Positions 22,628 through 35,967 of a stretch of DNA of 64,000 nucleotides are shown piece by piece (position 1 is the first letter of the stretch; each line of letters opens with the position of its first letter). This DNA is from Archilochus colubris. Lineage: Eukaryota; Chordata; Aves; Apodiformes; Trochilidae. The stretch is from assembly GCA_023079485.1 (NCBI GenBank), contig CM041083.1:171149980-171213979 (forward strand). The letters are read 5' to 3'. The position numbers and the translations under genes were made by a program. Under the pieces are notes generated by a model. That model had not been told where the DNA came from. It worked only from the letters and a program-made list of their open reading frames with translations, and did no database searches.

Positions 22628-24014
22628 TTGCAGATGTCTGGCATCAGTAGAGTTAACAGCTCCAAGATGGGCAGCTGACCCACTGGGAGCTGAGACAGTG
22701 ACTTAAAGTGGTGAGACTGTCATGGCAGGATGGTTTCTGGTGTTTGTGCTTGGTTACAGGGGGTCAGATCAAGGACCTCACATCAAGAAAGAGTGAATGT
22801 AAAGGCTTCAGACATATAGGGCTGGGAAGAAGCATTCTGGTCTTGTAGCTGAATGGTGTAGATGTGTTTTCTGGAGTGAGCCTGATCCTGGCAGATGTCA
22901 TCAGATGTGGAGAAGAGCTACATGGCACCTACAAAGGAGTCATGTCAGTCACTGAGGAACTGCAAGCCCAAAGTCTGGCCCAATTGAACTTGGAGCCATT
23001 GAGTCTGAATGGGAAATATGGGAAATACAACCATCACTGCACAGGGTAACCTCATGAAAGCCTTCACTTTGGTTGCAGCTTGAGTGGATTCAGCAGTAAA
23101 GACAAGTGTATTCTTCAGAAAAAAATCCTCTGTTTCTCTATGCATGGGAGGATCTCTGGATTTAAGGCTTATTTATTTCACAGACTTCTCAGCTCTTCTA
23201 TCTGTGCTGTTTGGAGGTTCTCTCTTTAAAGAGTGATGAGCCCCCTAGAACAGACAACCCTGTCAGTGCATCTGTGCAGGCCCAAGTGGCCTGGACACCT
23301 GCATGGCTAGTGATTCAGCTCATGTTCCTCCTGGTTTCCAGCTGAGAGGAGAGTGAGATGTGAGGAGCAATCATGTCTGAGATGTGACCCAGCACAGACA
23401 GTGCAGTGAAGTGCTCACCCTTATTACACTAAGAACATATGGGATGCAGAAATGTTTTGCTGTTTTTTTTTTTTTTTGACATGACTTCCCTGTGTAGCCA
23501 ACATGTGTCAGTCCTTCATGAAAGGCTATAGGAATGGTGTCCACAGACTGTCCTTCAACATCAGCTGGTACAGATGTACACTGCTGGAGGGCTCAGCTTT
23601 AATCCAGGGCAATTTTCAAGACAGGAGTTATCACACACAGTGCAAGAGCAACAACAATTTAGAGGCTGTCAGGAATGCAGCCAGTCCTCCTCAGACCTGG
23701 GGCTGTCTCTGGCTTCTGCCAATCTAGCAGAGGAGCCATGGTGGAGGCTTACCCAGGGGAGGCTGGATAAATCTCTTTGGCAGCTCTCACACTAGTCACA
23801 CTGCTCAGTGGATATTTATCCTTTTTTTTTTTTAAAGTTCTGCTTCAGGTTTTCTTCGTGAATACTCTGGAAGTGACAGAGCAAGGGCAGTAACGTGTTG
23901 AAGTTCAGCCCTCTCTGCCTGCTGGAAATCCTTTTCCAAGGACACATGTCACAAGAAAATGTTGCCCAGAGGCTAGAGCAATATATTTCTGCTTCACTCA
24001 GGACTCCCCTAGCT

Positions 24015-24048
24015 CATTATTTATTTATTATTATTTATTTATTTTTTA
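24015..24048. repeat. (TTAT)n microsatellite
   Basis: TTAT/TTTA units, imperfect. Confidence 0.75.
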
Positions 24049-27000
24049 GTTCAGCATTTGTTTGAGTAAGCAGGGTGGCCCTGAGACTGTCATTCTTCTG
24101 GGTATCTTCTTCCATATCTCAATAAGGCAAAAGCATGGCTTCACCTGAAGCTCATTTTGAGTAATGATGCCCTTCAATGTCAGCTGCTACTTCTATATAT
24201 CTGCTCTAAAAACCCTCACTGCATTATTATTTTATGTTAGTATATTATACTATTATTCCTTTATATTATTGTAGTTCCCAGAGACCTTTCTGTGGATCAG
24301 AACCCTACTGTGGAGGGTACAGTAGCACCTTGTCATGTTTTGAAGGCTACTGTAATTCCAGAGAGGAACCCACATCCTCAGACTCAGCTGATAGAGATAT
24401 GAATGAGCTTAATGTTTCTGTTCAAGATCTTCTTTTAATTTTCAAAACTAAGTGAGGGGCTTCCACCAGTTTTGGCTGCTGTCAAATTGAACCTCTCTAG
24501 AACTGATGGTACCCAGTTCATTGGGAGGCATCCAGTGGTCCAGTCACTTGCCAGAGTTTATTAACAGAGACCCCCACTAATCCTTGTGTATGTATCTTGT
24601 GCTCCTGCTGTGACAACCAAAGGCAGAGAAGGGTTTGCCCACTTTCCTCCCATGCATACACACCTATGATCATAGCAGAGTCTTGGTGGAGCCTCACTGT
24701 CTCATGCTGTAAAACCATCCTAGCCTAGAAGTCGATACCAGTAGGTTTTTAGAGAACAGTCTTAAAGCCATCAGAGGCTTCAAGCCAGCTGCCTGACAGC
24801 TGCTCTCTTCAGCAGTTCACCCAGGGACTGTAAGATGAAGAAAGAGTTGACTTAAGTTGTGCTTGTGACTCTGGATTCACCCTGAAGAGGTGGGAGATGT
24901 AGTGCTGTCTCCTGGCTGCTGACCAGCCAGCCCACTCTGAAAACAAAGATCCTTTTCAGCCTTGTTTCATACGTGGCAATGTTTGCTTTACTTTTTAAAG
25001 GGGTCTCCCTTAGTAGAGAGACAAAAATATCTGAATTTCTCTTAAACCCAAGCCAATAGGACTTGACTGACAGTGAAGTGACTTTTGCTATGCAGACAAG
25101 TCTGCATCAATAAGGAAAATGCTTTTAAGATCACCTGAAAACCCTGCCCTAGATCCCCCGTTTGCATTTGAATAAGTTTATTACTTTGTCTAGAAGCTCT
25201 GATTTTTCAGCCTGCACCACATGGACGTCAAAGCAGTTCATCACTGTTGCCACCAAAGTTCAAAGGCATTTATCTTCAATAAGGTTACTTGATGCAATTT
25301 CTAAAAGCAAGAACCCCTCAGTCCTGGGGCTTTTTACAAGATTAAGTGATGTATTCAGATAGACAATGTCTCAGGAGGATTTTCAGTACCTGGAAGATAT
25401 AAAGCTCATTCTAGTTGAAGCACAGCAGGCTTTGCAAATTTTGCAATTGGTGTTTCCCATTTGCCTCCCACTAAGGCTTTCTAGGTCCTTTTTTTGAAAC
25501 CTGGCATCTCTTTGTGAAAGCACTGGGGAAACAGCCATCTTTGCAATGAATGTTAGTCCTCATCTTTCTCTTGTAGGTGAGTACTGCCTTCTCATGCGTA
25601 TTCTGGAGGGGCAGAATGCAAAGACGGATAAAAGAAGTTACATATTAGACTGTTGCCTTTGTGGAGGGAGAAAGTATGAATGATGATAGTCCTAACCAAG
25701 GGTATAGGTTTAACTTGATGTTCTGCCAAAGATTTTTTGGGTGGTTTTCAACAAATATTTTCCTACCTTGGTGGGAGCTATGCAGCTGAAGGACAACAAA
25801 ACTGCTGGGTGGGAGGGCTTGGAGGAAACACCAGCAGCTCAATGTATTTATGTGCCACCAAACCCAGAGGAGCTGTGGAGCAGGACTGGGTCTGGGTGCC
25901 TGCACCAGCATGCAGACACACAGTGCCAAGGGTTGATCCTCTCATTTGCACTGCTCTCAAGACAAGGCTCCCAGCAGATGAGAGACCCTTTGGCTGGGTG
26001 GAAAGTGCTGGTGTGAAGAGACACCTTTCTGCAAAGAGCCCCAGCTTCCTGCTGATTTGCTTCTCTCAGGAGGTTCCATCATTTTCTTGACAGCCCCTGC
26101 TGTGACCTCACTCCAAGTGCTTTCTGTTGAGTAATGTTCCTGTCCAGAGGCTGAGCTCTGCCCTCAGATGTGTGTAGATACCTCCAGAGCCCGCAGGCGC
26201 TGCCCTGCTGTGAAACCCCCTTGTTTTCTGCAGGGTTATCTCTGCAAAAGATGAGTCATTATTTAATGTGAATAGTTCTGGTGATGGTACATGTGGCAAT
26301 CTTTGTTTACCTCTCCTCACTCAGAGGGTGTGAGCTTGCAGAGTTCATTCGATTAAAAAAAAAATAAATTAAAACTTACACTTGTGTCTGAACAGTCCTG
26401 AAGCTGCAGCTCCTCCAAGTGAGAAGGTGTTTCTGATCCAGTTGGAGCAGAAGTGCTCCTCTGAGTCTGTTCTGATGGCCTCTGCTCTTTTCAAAGTGTT
26501 TTTCAGATATCTTATAGGGTAGAAAAGCAGACAAATCACCTATACTACAGTACTATCAATCAGGCTTCATTCCTCTGATACCCAAATGAGAGCCTTGTAG
26601 CAGTATCCAGCAGTATCCAGCAATTTCTTGTAAACCATTCACTTTTTTCCAACCCTTTTGCTGTCCAGGATTTACCATTGCTCCTTTCTTCAGCAGCTCA
26701 CTGTCCTGTATTCAGCAAGGATGGTATGAAACAGAGGGCGTGACATCTGAGTCCAGAGGGAAGAGGACTACTGCCCTACTTCTCAGCAAGCCCTCCAGCT
26801 GGCACTGCCACAGCAGGATCCTTTGTCATCTTCAAGATGATGAGACTTGAGATGCTTTGGCTGATTTATAAGGAGCCATGGATATATGATGTGAGCTTAA
26901 TTCATAATGGGATTGAGCTGAAAGCACTAATGCTGTTTTACTGCAGATCTGACATTAACATTCACACTGTGTCTGATGGATAGTGCAGAAGAACCAAAGT

Positions 27001-30000
27001 AGGTTTTCTAGTAGGTCTGGTGGCAATCCATCTGGCTCAGCCTGATAAAATTATTGTTGCAATTTACTGATCCAGGCACCAGAAAATCCATCCATGAGCA
27101 CAGATATGTGAGAACTCTAGAAAACCCACAAAACACCATTTTGTCTATGTAGTAAAACAAACAAAATAAAGAGGGAACACTGCTCTCAGGTAGGTAGGAT
27201 CACAGAATTTTGCCCGTACCTGCACAGCAGTTTTGTAAAGCCTGATTTTCTCCTGCACTAAATGAAAGGTAGAGATGTAAGACTGTATTCACATTTTGAA
27301 GGAATTTGGAGTGACTGGATACAATACTTTATAAAGATGCAAAATACTAGAGTACAAAATTAATTCTAGAAGCCCAAATTTAAGGCCGGATTTGAGAAGC
27401 CAAGGTACAGCTGCCTTTCAACCATGAGCAGAGCTGTAAGAAGTGTTATATTATGGGCACTGAAAGAGTGTGTGTAAACTGAATTTCATTGTTGATCCTG
27501 CTTGCCAGCATTTTAGGATTTATGTCCCACCATGCAGCGTATTTGCTTCACCTTTGCTTTATAGCAGTGAAGGCTTGCTCACAGGCTTTGCATTATGACA
27601 GAATTATAATCTCTTCCAGAGCAAAAAGCCCTTAAATATACCCTTAAGCATTTGAGTTTCATGTTGAGATGCTGATGAAGGCTGGATGCAGGCACCCCTA
27701 TCTCTTTCCCCCTGTGTTCTCCTTTTCTGTACTGCAAGTGGTTACTGGGCAGATTTTCATCAGTACTCCAACAAATCTGGATTTCTGAAATCTCTGCCAG
27801 AGCTGGAGCTGTGCAGCTGTGGAGAGAGATGAGCAAGGAGGTTACTTGATTGGCTGCAAAGAGCAGTGAGAATAATTTAAACAACGGCACCCAAGAGACA
27901 AAAGTGGGAGGAGGAAAGAAACCCTGTGGGCTCTGCAGGCCAGAGGGTGAAACCCAGGATGAGAGCTGGAGAACAGCCTAGAAGGGTGGCCAACAAATGA
28001 GGGGGAGGACTGGGAAGGAAATGGAAATGCTGAGCTGCTATTATGACCATGAGAAAGCTCTGGGAGAAGGACACATGGGATGTGAGGAAGTTTGTGTTGG
28101 GGGGGTCATGTTTCCATTGTGCCTCCTGCCCCTCTGAAACCAGAAAATCAGGATGCTAGCAAGGGGTGGAGGTGGCCACCCCAAAAAACCTGTTGCTGTC
28201 TTACTCATCCTGTCAGAAGTACACCTGTCCTCTGCAGAGGGGCATGTCCAAAAATACTGACAGCCCATTCTTCATTCCAGTAGATATTTCAAGAATAAAA
28301 ATGCCAACTAGCAAGAAGCAAATAGGCTGGAACAAGTGAATACCTGAGGAGTATCCCACCCCCTAGAACTTGTTGTGACCAATCAACAAAACCAGCATGA
28401 GGTTTCGTCTCTACCAAAGAGCTCAGGAAGTTTGAACCAGAAGAACTGTTTTTATTGGGGTTTTATTGCTTTTTCTTCGTTTTAATTCTGCAGCAGAATA
28501 TTTGCCGGAGGAGCTGGAGAAGCCAGTTTCAGTCCACAAAAATGCCAATGATTTATTTATTGCTATCATTTAGAGAAAGGGCAGCAGTTGCTGGTTCTGA
28601 ATATTTAACGTGGCAAGGAAAAAGCAAGCCACTCTGAAGCCTGAGTCTTCCAATGAAGCACTACAAACCACCATAACCCCCTTGAACTCCCCAGTTCAGA
28701 GGTTGAAGAGCTGTGGAAGTATGGCCCAGCATACTCACAGGAACTGAGACTTCTTCAGAGAGCAGCTCGTGAGGTGATGAGCTCTGTTGAAGAGACCCTG
28801 GGCTCCTCTGAGAGCAGTGACCTGCTGTGAAAGCCCAGGTAAGGAGGAGAGGTGCATTTGCAACTCAGAAGGCATTACCTGAATGACATTCATCTCAGGA
28901 AAATTGCAATTTCTTTGACTTCACGCATCATTTATAATAATTCCCAGGAGAGCAGCAGGTGGGAGAGGTTAGTGATTAGATCAGTGGTTTTGCCTGCCCA
29001 AAGCAAGCTACAGAGAGATGCTTTTTGAAACTGAAGGACTGTTCTTAGCTCACTTCCCCCCCATTCCTTGGCTTTCCAAGAGACTCAAGCAACAATCTTC
29101 AGTCTCTCTAGCTACTGACTGACCCAACCCACCAGATGTTTCTCAAAAAAGCATTCAGGAGCAGCCAGGCCACAGCCACACAGGGGCAGAAGGGAAAAGA
29201 GGAAAAGACAATTTCCCATGCTTCTCATGTGTCGAGCTCTCTGGTAAAGCCCCCTCCTTCCACATGTCACCTACTGTAGTGGGATTTCACTGCTGCTGTT
29301 GTCTGTGGAAGAAACATTCCTGGCTGCAGATGGGGCCAAGTGTGGTCAGCATCTGCTCTGACTCTCCCTAAGGAGCCATCTGAGGCAGAAGCTCTTAGAG
29401 CAGCCCATGCCTTGTTCTGACCATCGCCAGCTGAGAAACACACTCAGCAGACTAAAGGGACCATCACCACCCCCAAAGTGTACAGAAGAAAAAAACCTCA
29501 AAATTTTTTTCCGAGGAGAACATTTCAAATCTCATAGCCAATTTGCACACAGATATATTCTGCCTGCATTGTTGTAAATCAATATTTAGAAGCACACACT
29601 GTGGGTCTAAGGGGCGCAGAATTCAATAGCAAGATCAGTACACAATTTAGGATTGGCTTGACACTTCATTTTCTGAAAATCCCTTTTTGAATGCTTAAGG
29701 AAATAGCAATTGAAAAGGTGAATGCCCTGATGACTGGCTGTGGTTATATCCATCCTGGAGCCATACCATCTAGCAAGCCTCTCTCTGCCCATCATGACAC
29801 AAGAGTGAGATTTAACCATGCTCGCAGTGCCTATCCACAAGCTGTCATCCCTGATTTAATGCTGGATGAGGTTTCCCAGGCCCCAGCTCAGCGGAGGTGG
29901 TGCCGTTTTCTTCTAAAGCTTCCATTGTCCAGGTGGTGAAGGTTTCTTTCTCAGAAGTTGCAGGGAGCTCTGAAACTGCAGGCTCCCTGGGGCTCACTTG

Positions 30001-30440
30001 TGACCACAGTGTAAGAGTTAAATCACTGTTGTTGGTATGGAAACCCGGATGCTCTCCTCCCTTAGTGGAATACTTTATCTTTTACCCAGCACAGGGGCCT
30101 TCTTAATACCAGGCAATTAGGCATATAATGAAGGGAACACATTTGCATAGCTTACTCCCAGTAAAGGTTTCTACGAGTCACCCTGGGTGCACTTTCCTGG
30201 AGAAAAGCGTTGTTTCCAGAGTTGCTGGAAGGCAACAATAAATTGATTAGCCTCTTTAAAATTTCTCATAAAATTGTATTAACAAAACAGTAAATACGTT
30301 ACACAGAGACCATAACCACAGGATGTTTACATAATGCCCGCTGTGGATGAGTACTAAATACCAGAAAAGACCTGAGACCCCCCCCGAAAAAGTCTGCGAG
30401 TTCTGGCTCTGACGAGGCAGCTAGAGCACCAATGGTGGTT

Positions 30441-30475
30441 GTTCCTCCTCCTCCTCCTCCTCTTCCTCTCCCCCT
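30441..30475. repeat. (CCT)n tract directly after the SIAH3 stop
   Basis: CCT trinucleotides followed by a C/T-rich stretch, one base below the TGA. On the mRNA strand it is a GGA-rich purine tract at the very start of the 3' untranslated region. Confidence 0.8.
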
Positions 30476-31069
30476 TCACATTTCAGCTTCGGCGCTGTGA
30501 ACTTTGCTGGTGGTTATTGCAATTCCTATGGCTAGGCTTCCATTGTCGGAAAAGAGCTGGGCCAGTGAAGTGTTCAGCACGAGGCAATCCCCATCTGAAA
30601 TGACAGAGTCCACACACTCCAGAACCGACCTGGGGGTCGCCTCCCACTTCAGGCGCCTCTGGTTCCGGTTGAGCTCCAGGCGGTAGGTGAAGTTGTCGGC
30701 TTGGGTCGGCGTCCCGATCAGCATCATGGTAGCAAAGAACTGGGGGTGGCCTTCATACTTCTCCTGCTTCCTGAGGACCAACAAAAACTGGTGGCCAAGG
30801 CAAGAGTGCATGATGATCCAGTCTGTGGGGGCGGGTAGGTGCATGTCCGTGGCCAGGAAGACGATCTCTGCTCCCTGAAGGATGCTGATGCGGTGGGTCT
30901 GCCTCAGGTGGGACACCACCACCTCCAGGTGGCCTTCCCAGGGGCAGGAGAAGAGTGGGCACGGGCAGGGAACCAGCTGGGGGTCGTGCACAGCTTCGTG
31001 GTGATGGCAGGGAGGAAGGGTGTCTTGCTCCGAGGAGGTCGGCGCAGATGCGCAGCGGGTCGGTGCATA
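30476..31069 (-). CDS. SIAH3: SIAH3, last coding exon (partial gene)
   Basis: This minus-strand exon encodes 197 residues plus TGA (30476-30478). It matches the C-terminal SINA (SIAH substrate-binding) region. It begins YAPTR, has a SEQ patch and a short HHH, then a zinc-finger pattern C-x4-C...H-x4-H (CPLFSC ... SHLRQTH). The beta-sandwich motifs follow: VFLATDMHLPAP, FLLVLRKQEKYEGHPQFFA, YRLELNRNQRRLKWEATPRS, and NTSLAQLFSDNGSLAIGIAI, ending EAEM. As I recall it, human SIAH3 is nearly identical from LEVVV on and ends the same way, which separates it from SIAH1 and SIAH2. SIAH3 lacks the RING finger, so it is not expected to be an active E3 ligase; it may bind SIAH partners or substrates. 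The exon starts after an AG at 31070-31071. The first exon (about 45 residues in human) was not found in the window. Possible poly(A) signals on this strand lie at 28552-28561, about 1.9 kb downstream. Confidence 0.95.
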   Translation of the reverse strand, partial: YAPTRCASAPTSSEQDTLPPCHHHEAVHDPQLVPCPCPLFSCPWEGHLEVVVSHLRQTHRISILQGAEIVFLATDMHLPAPTDWIIMHSCLGHQFLLVLRKQEKYEGHPQFFATMMLIGTPTQADNFTYRLELNRNQRRLKWEATPRSVLECVDSVISDGDCLVLNTSLAQLFSDNGSLAIGIAITTSKVHSAEAEM

Positions 31070-31085
31070 CTGTGAGAAGAAAGAG
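31070..31085 (-). promoter_or_regulatory. SIAH3: Splice acceptor of the SIAH3 last exon
   Basis: Read on the minus strand, TCTTTCTTCTCACAG precedes the first codon TAT. It is a pyrimidine-rich tract ending in AG. The break before Tyr agrees with the exon junction of the human gene as I remember it (phase 0). Confidence 0.8.
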
Positions 31086-32214
31086 ATTACACGTGATGGG
31101 AGGTCATCCAGGAACTGGTGCAGATACCCAAGGTGCAGACCCCACAGACACCAGTCACCCAGTATCCCACTTTAGGCAGCACTGGTGAGGCCACCAGCAG
31201 CTCAGCGCTGCTGAAACCAGGCTGAGATCAATGGGGATCAAGGCATGGATCTGCACAACAAAAGGTGTTGGCAGCTGCCTTGTTCTCCAGAAGAAGAGAG
31301 AGCCACGATAAGTCAGTTCAAATGAAAGTGATGTATGTGTTTAAAGGGTGATTTCATTAGTTTTGGGGGGAAAAGATCAGATTAAAAAGATAAAAAAATC
31401 CCAACAAAGCAAGGACAGCATGGGGCATTTTATATTCTTGCAACTCAGAGCAAGGAAATGAAATATGTATGGCTTTATTATTCTTTAATGAAACACACTG
31501 GCAAATACAGGCATTTCTCCTGAAACAATATGTTTTATAACACCCATAATTTGTGAAATAAAAGTCAGTTTTTATTGTATTCAATGCCTTCTTTCTTTCT
31601 TCTTTTTTTTTCAATCTCTTTGTGCTTAATTGATGAGCTCACATCCATAAATCTTAAATGTCTCTTGGAGGTGGACGGATGGCAAATTAAGGGCATTTTC
31701 ATATTAAAGTTAATTTGGATTAAGGTAGGGCAACTAGCTGAAAAGGCAGCAGCTCTTGCAGAATAGTTCCACATGAGAACTATGAAGCAAACCACTCTGC
31801 ATCTGTCATGGGGATGTTGTTGAAGAGAAATAAGCCAAAAGTGTATCTACATGTAACGCTATTCAGGAAGAGTGATGGTTGCCTGCAATAACTCTGTGCA
31901 CAGACAAACCCTAAGGCACAGGCATCCTGGTCATGTTTCATCCTATCCAATTTTAAGCCTTTATTCCAGCCACCCAAGACAGAAACCTGGTTACCTTGGA
32001 CTGCCTCTGCAGCCAATAGAAGGAGGCATCTCTTCCCAGAGGCAGGTTCAGATCTTAACTGGAGTAATTCACCTTCTCATGGTGGCACTGGCTGCTGCCA
32101 GAGTGCCTGAGATCCAATCTGTCCAGTTGTTCCTAAATTTTAGATACTTAATTATAGGAGGACATTGTCTCCCTTCAAACTCCTTTGGAGATGCTTATAA
32201 GGACTATAGGAGTT

Positions 32215-32290
32215 GAGTATATATACATATATATATATGTATTTATATGTATATATACACACATATGCACATATATTTATGTATGTTTTG
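32215..32290. repeat. (TA)/(TATG)n microsatellite
   Basis: Alternating TATATA, CATATA and TATG units. Confidence 0.85.
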
Positions 32291-34839
32291 CTTCAATGTA
32301 TTTTTAGGAAGAGTCATATAATTCCTTGAATAGTGCCCCACATCTGCTCATTTTAACAAACGTACTCAAAACTGCAAGAACAACAATATGGTTCTAACAT
32401 CTCACAGCTCTTCTCCTCCATGACACATTCAAGTCATAGCAGATCTGGGTTTTATTCACCTGTTTCTAAGCAGAGCTTTGTTTTAACTGAGTTCAAGCAT
32501 CATCCCATATAAGAAGTGCCAGATATGTTGCCAGTGGCACGTTGCCTTCTTTCTCCATGGCTGCCACTTCAAGCACTCTTACTTCAAGCAGTTCATCTCA
32601 TCAGAAGTTTCACTTTTGCTTTCCAAGATGTCTTGGAGGACAATCTCTTGGGTCAACTCTCCCAACTCTCAGATGGCCAGGACTTCTTTCTCAACCAGGA
32701 TGACAAAGTCCTGGACCTATATTATCATTTTGTCAGTAGCTGCCAAGGGGGCACAGTGGGCAGAGCAGGGCTGTGATCGCTGCTGCTGTGAAATTCATGG
32801 TTCCTCCCAAGACCCTGGGTGTCGAAAGGAGCTCTTTCTTCTTCCTCTGACATTTGATATGAGGAATAATTGGCTACTTAATCCAATATTATTGACCCTT
32901 GCATCTTTTTCTTTGGAGAATTATTACCTTGGTAGTACTGCTCTACTTTTTCCTTCCTCGTATTTTATTTGTTTTGCTGTATAAAATCCAAGAATATAAA
33001 CTTTTCAAGAAGATAATGAATTGAGGACAGATAAATGACTCATTGTCTGGGAAATAAAACAGGTCATTATAAACTAATCGAGGTTTGTGGCTTCAGCTGC
33101 CTACTTACCGCGGTGGGATTACTGGTGGGATCACTTAATTCTACATTAATTTTTGCATCCCATTAGGATGAAAGTTATGGTTAATTTAAACTCTTTTTGG
33201 TGAAGGAGGCTATTGCAATGGCAGATTGTAAAAGCCTTTTAAAAAATCCCTGAAATGCTAATTGCCTCATAAAATGACTTCTAATCTCCCAATCTAATAC
33301 AGTGGGTGTGAGCAATTACTTTCTCTCACCAAACTGTTAATGCAACATTAGTGATTATACTAATTAAAACTAATGAACTCATACTCACATGCTGATAAAC
33401 CTCTCAACCACTGGGCAACTTCCATCCTTCTATCAGGTTTATTTAACTCCTCTTTAGGAAGATGAATCTTAAATTAACCTCTTGAATAATATACAAAATT
33501 AGGTTTTGAAATGTGAAGCTTTATAGACTGTATATAATTCCTCTCCAAAGATTACCAGAGTAAGAGAAACCATTTCCACTAAGGTTGTAATTGAATTTAG
33601 AAATGCATTCTCCTAATTTGATAAGCATGCAGAGCACTGGTAGCTCATCCATCTAAACTGTATCTAAGGTAAGAAAATACAAGTATCTTCAAAAATCATT
33701 GTGTGACAAGTATGTTTCTATGGCTCATGAACTGGAAAAATAATTTATAACGATCAATTTATCCAATGTATTGAATGTACAATTCAATTCTTCTTTTTTG
33801 TACAATTTCTTCTTTTCTTCATTTCTGATCATTTTTTTTAATGTATATTCAAATAATCAAGATTTCCCTTTCACAGCTTACGATTTTGAAACATTTACAT
33901 GAGTCACTTCAGTAAAGGATTTTCTGGTCTGACTTTGTTCATTTCAGGTGTATTGAAAATTCTGAAAATCCAGCACAAACCATCTAATCTATTTTTATTC
34001 TCTGACTCAATGAGAATCATCTTTAAGATTTGGTTTCTGAATTATTCAGCATTTCTGTTTCTAAATTCTAAATTTTGTAATATTCTGAAAGAAATACTTA
34101 CAATTTTCCTATCTCTGAAATAAAAAGTCTCACAGAAAACTACTATTTCACTTTTACTTTTGAGGTATGAGTGTAACTATTGTGGTGCCTGTGCCCTTGT
34201 TGGTCTTTCATGCCTGTGAATTAAACCTCTAAAACTGAAATGCAGAATGGACACAAGATGGTCACCTTGAGTGCATTTAAATCCTTGAATAAATATTTAT
34301 GAACATTTTTTCCATGTTTAATCTGCTCCGCTATTGACTTTCCATCATTTATTACCCGATTACCTAATAAAATTACATTTATTATGTTGTTGTTTTAGTC
34401 TGGTGTTATTCTCAATTATCCTTTAGCCTGTTGGCTGATTTCAGTCAAATTTAACTATGTGATGGAAGTCTCAAAGACTTTCAATTTTTAACCAAAAGTA
34501 TGACCTCTTTGCATCTCCAGGGAGGAACAGCTTGCCAATATTACGTTGTCAAATATGAGACAATCTAAACAATAGCAGTTTGATCCCAAATGTATTACAG
34601 GCACCAGAGAACCCACGTGAGACAGTGTCTTTATGAACCAGAGAAAAAGCTTCAGCCAGCATTCTCCTCATTAGACATGAGATAATCCCACCTCGAGACA
34701 CCAAACCGCAGGAAACCAGGCTCTGCCACTCAGAAAAGAATTTCTTTTTAATGATGCAGCTTATTACAGTGTAATTCTCTTTCAGAAGAATTCATTTGGC
34801 TAAGAGCGATTTATAAACACATGGTGCTTTGCTTATTGG

Positions 34840-34870
34840 AGGAAAAAAAAAAAAAAAAGAAAAAAAAAAG
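34840..34870. repeat. A-rich run
   Basis: Two A runs separated by a single G. No adjacent element is recognised that would make it a retroposon tail. Confidence 0.7.
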
Positions 34871-35944
34871 TAGAGGTTATATTTGGACTCTGGACACAGG
34901 GCTTCTGGGTTGTGTCCCAACCTTTTTAAAGACTTTCTGCTAAAAATGCAACAAACTGATCAAAGTGTGATTCATCTGACTATGAGAAGGAGAGGGCAAA
35001 CTCCAAAGAACAGCAGCTCCTTTCACAGCCCATGCAGAGCCCCAGAGGGCAATTCCCTTTATCCCAACAGATGCTAAAGGAACATCCCTCTTGACACCAC
35101 ACTCTACATGTCATCATGACCAAACTCAGGGCAGACCCACAGAGTTTTTACTGGTTTCAAGACAAGGAGCTGAAGGGCAGCCCTATTCCAGACAGGAGGG
35201 AGTTGTACCACTATGGACTTCTGCTGCACTTCAGATAACACAGTACATGAGGAGAGAGCTGGATGCCTGGTGACACAAGGGTGTAAATGTGTGGCTTCCT
35301 ACAGCCATTACACCTAAAGTGTGCAGTGACTTGATAGAAAATCCAGGGGAGCATCAAAGAGGTAGATCCAAGAGGTAGAGATCTCCAAGAGGTAGAGAAG
35401 ACACAAGAGTATCTCTGAGTTTACAGCTGCAAAGCTGAGGCACCCACCAAGAAGTAAAGGCTTTGGTAGTGCTCCTCGTGCTCTCAGGAACCTTTTGTAT
35501 TTTAAACAGCAAGGATTTTAAGTCAGCTATGTTGAATATAGTGGAAACAGAGGCAGCAACCCACATGTCACCCTTGCTGGCTGAGGTCCTGGAGCTGTGA
35601 GGTGCAGGCACTGGCTACACCATGACCCCTCAAGCCCTCTTCATCAGCTTCAAACAGGAGAGGAAAGGTGGTTGCTGCTCTGAGCAGCCAAATGTCTTGC
35701 AAATAAAATCCTGACTTGCAGACAGGGAATTTGCTAGCTGCAAAATCACCCCAGGGGAAAAGATCACCCTGGGGATCTGGAATAAAACAAGGGTGTGTGG
35801 CACCCCAACATTGTAGAAGAAATGCTGCTCAGTTCTTCAGAGCAAAGGTTAAACATCACCTTTCTGTGCTTCCCAGTGCCCCCCAGTGTTGTAATGGGAC
35901 CCTAGATGCCTTGTTCATACTTTACAATAATGCACATAATGTGC

Positions 35945-35967
35945 AAAAAAAAAAAAAAAAAAAAAAA
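35945..35967. repeat. A23 homopolymer
   Basis: Twenty-three uninterrupted A. No retroposed gene was recognised upstream. Confidence 0.85.

Larger units (their letters stand above)
18896..30440. other. Long non-coding stretch left of SIAH3
   Basis: No coding exon, RNA gene or full-length mobile element recognised. It holds only short simple repeats: T runs at 23462-23476 and 23820-23834, the palindromic repeat at 22571-22627, a (TTAT)n patch and a CAGTATCCAG doublet near 26599-26620. The 145-codon minus frame at 20931-21368 has no motif. The right part (about 28550-30475) may be SIAH3 3' untranslated region. Confidence 0.5.

Noticed and set aside
30504..31188. Several plus-strand frames over the SIAH3 exon
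   Set aside because: Shadows of the conserved minus-strand exon.
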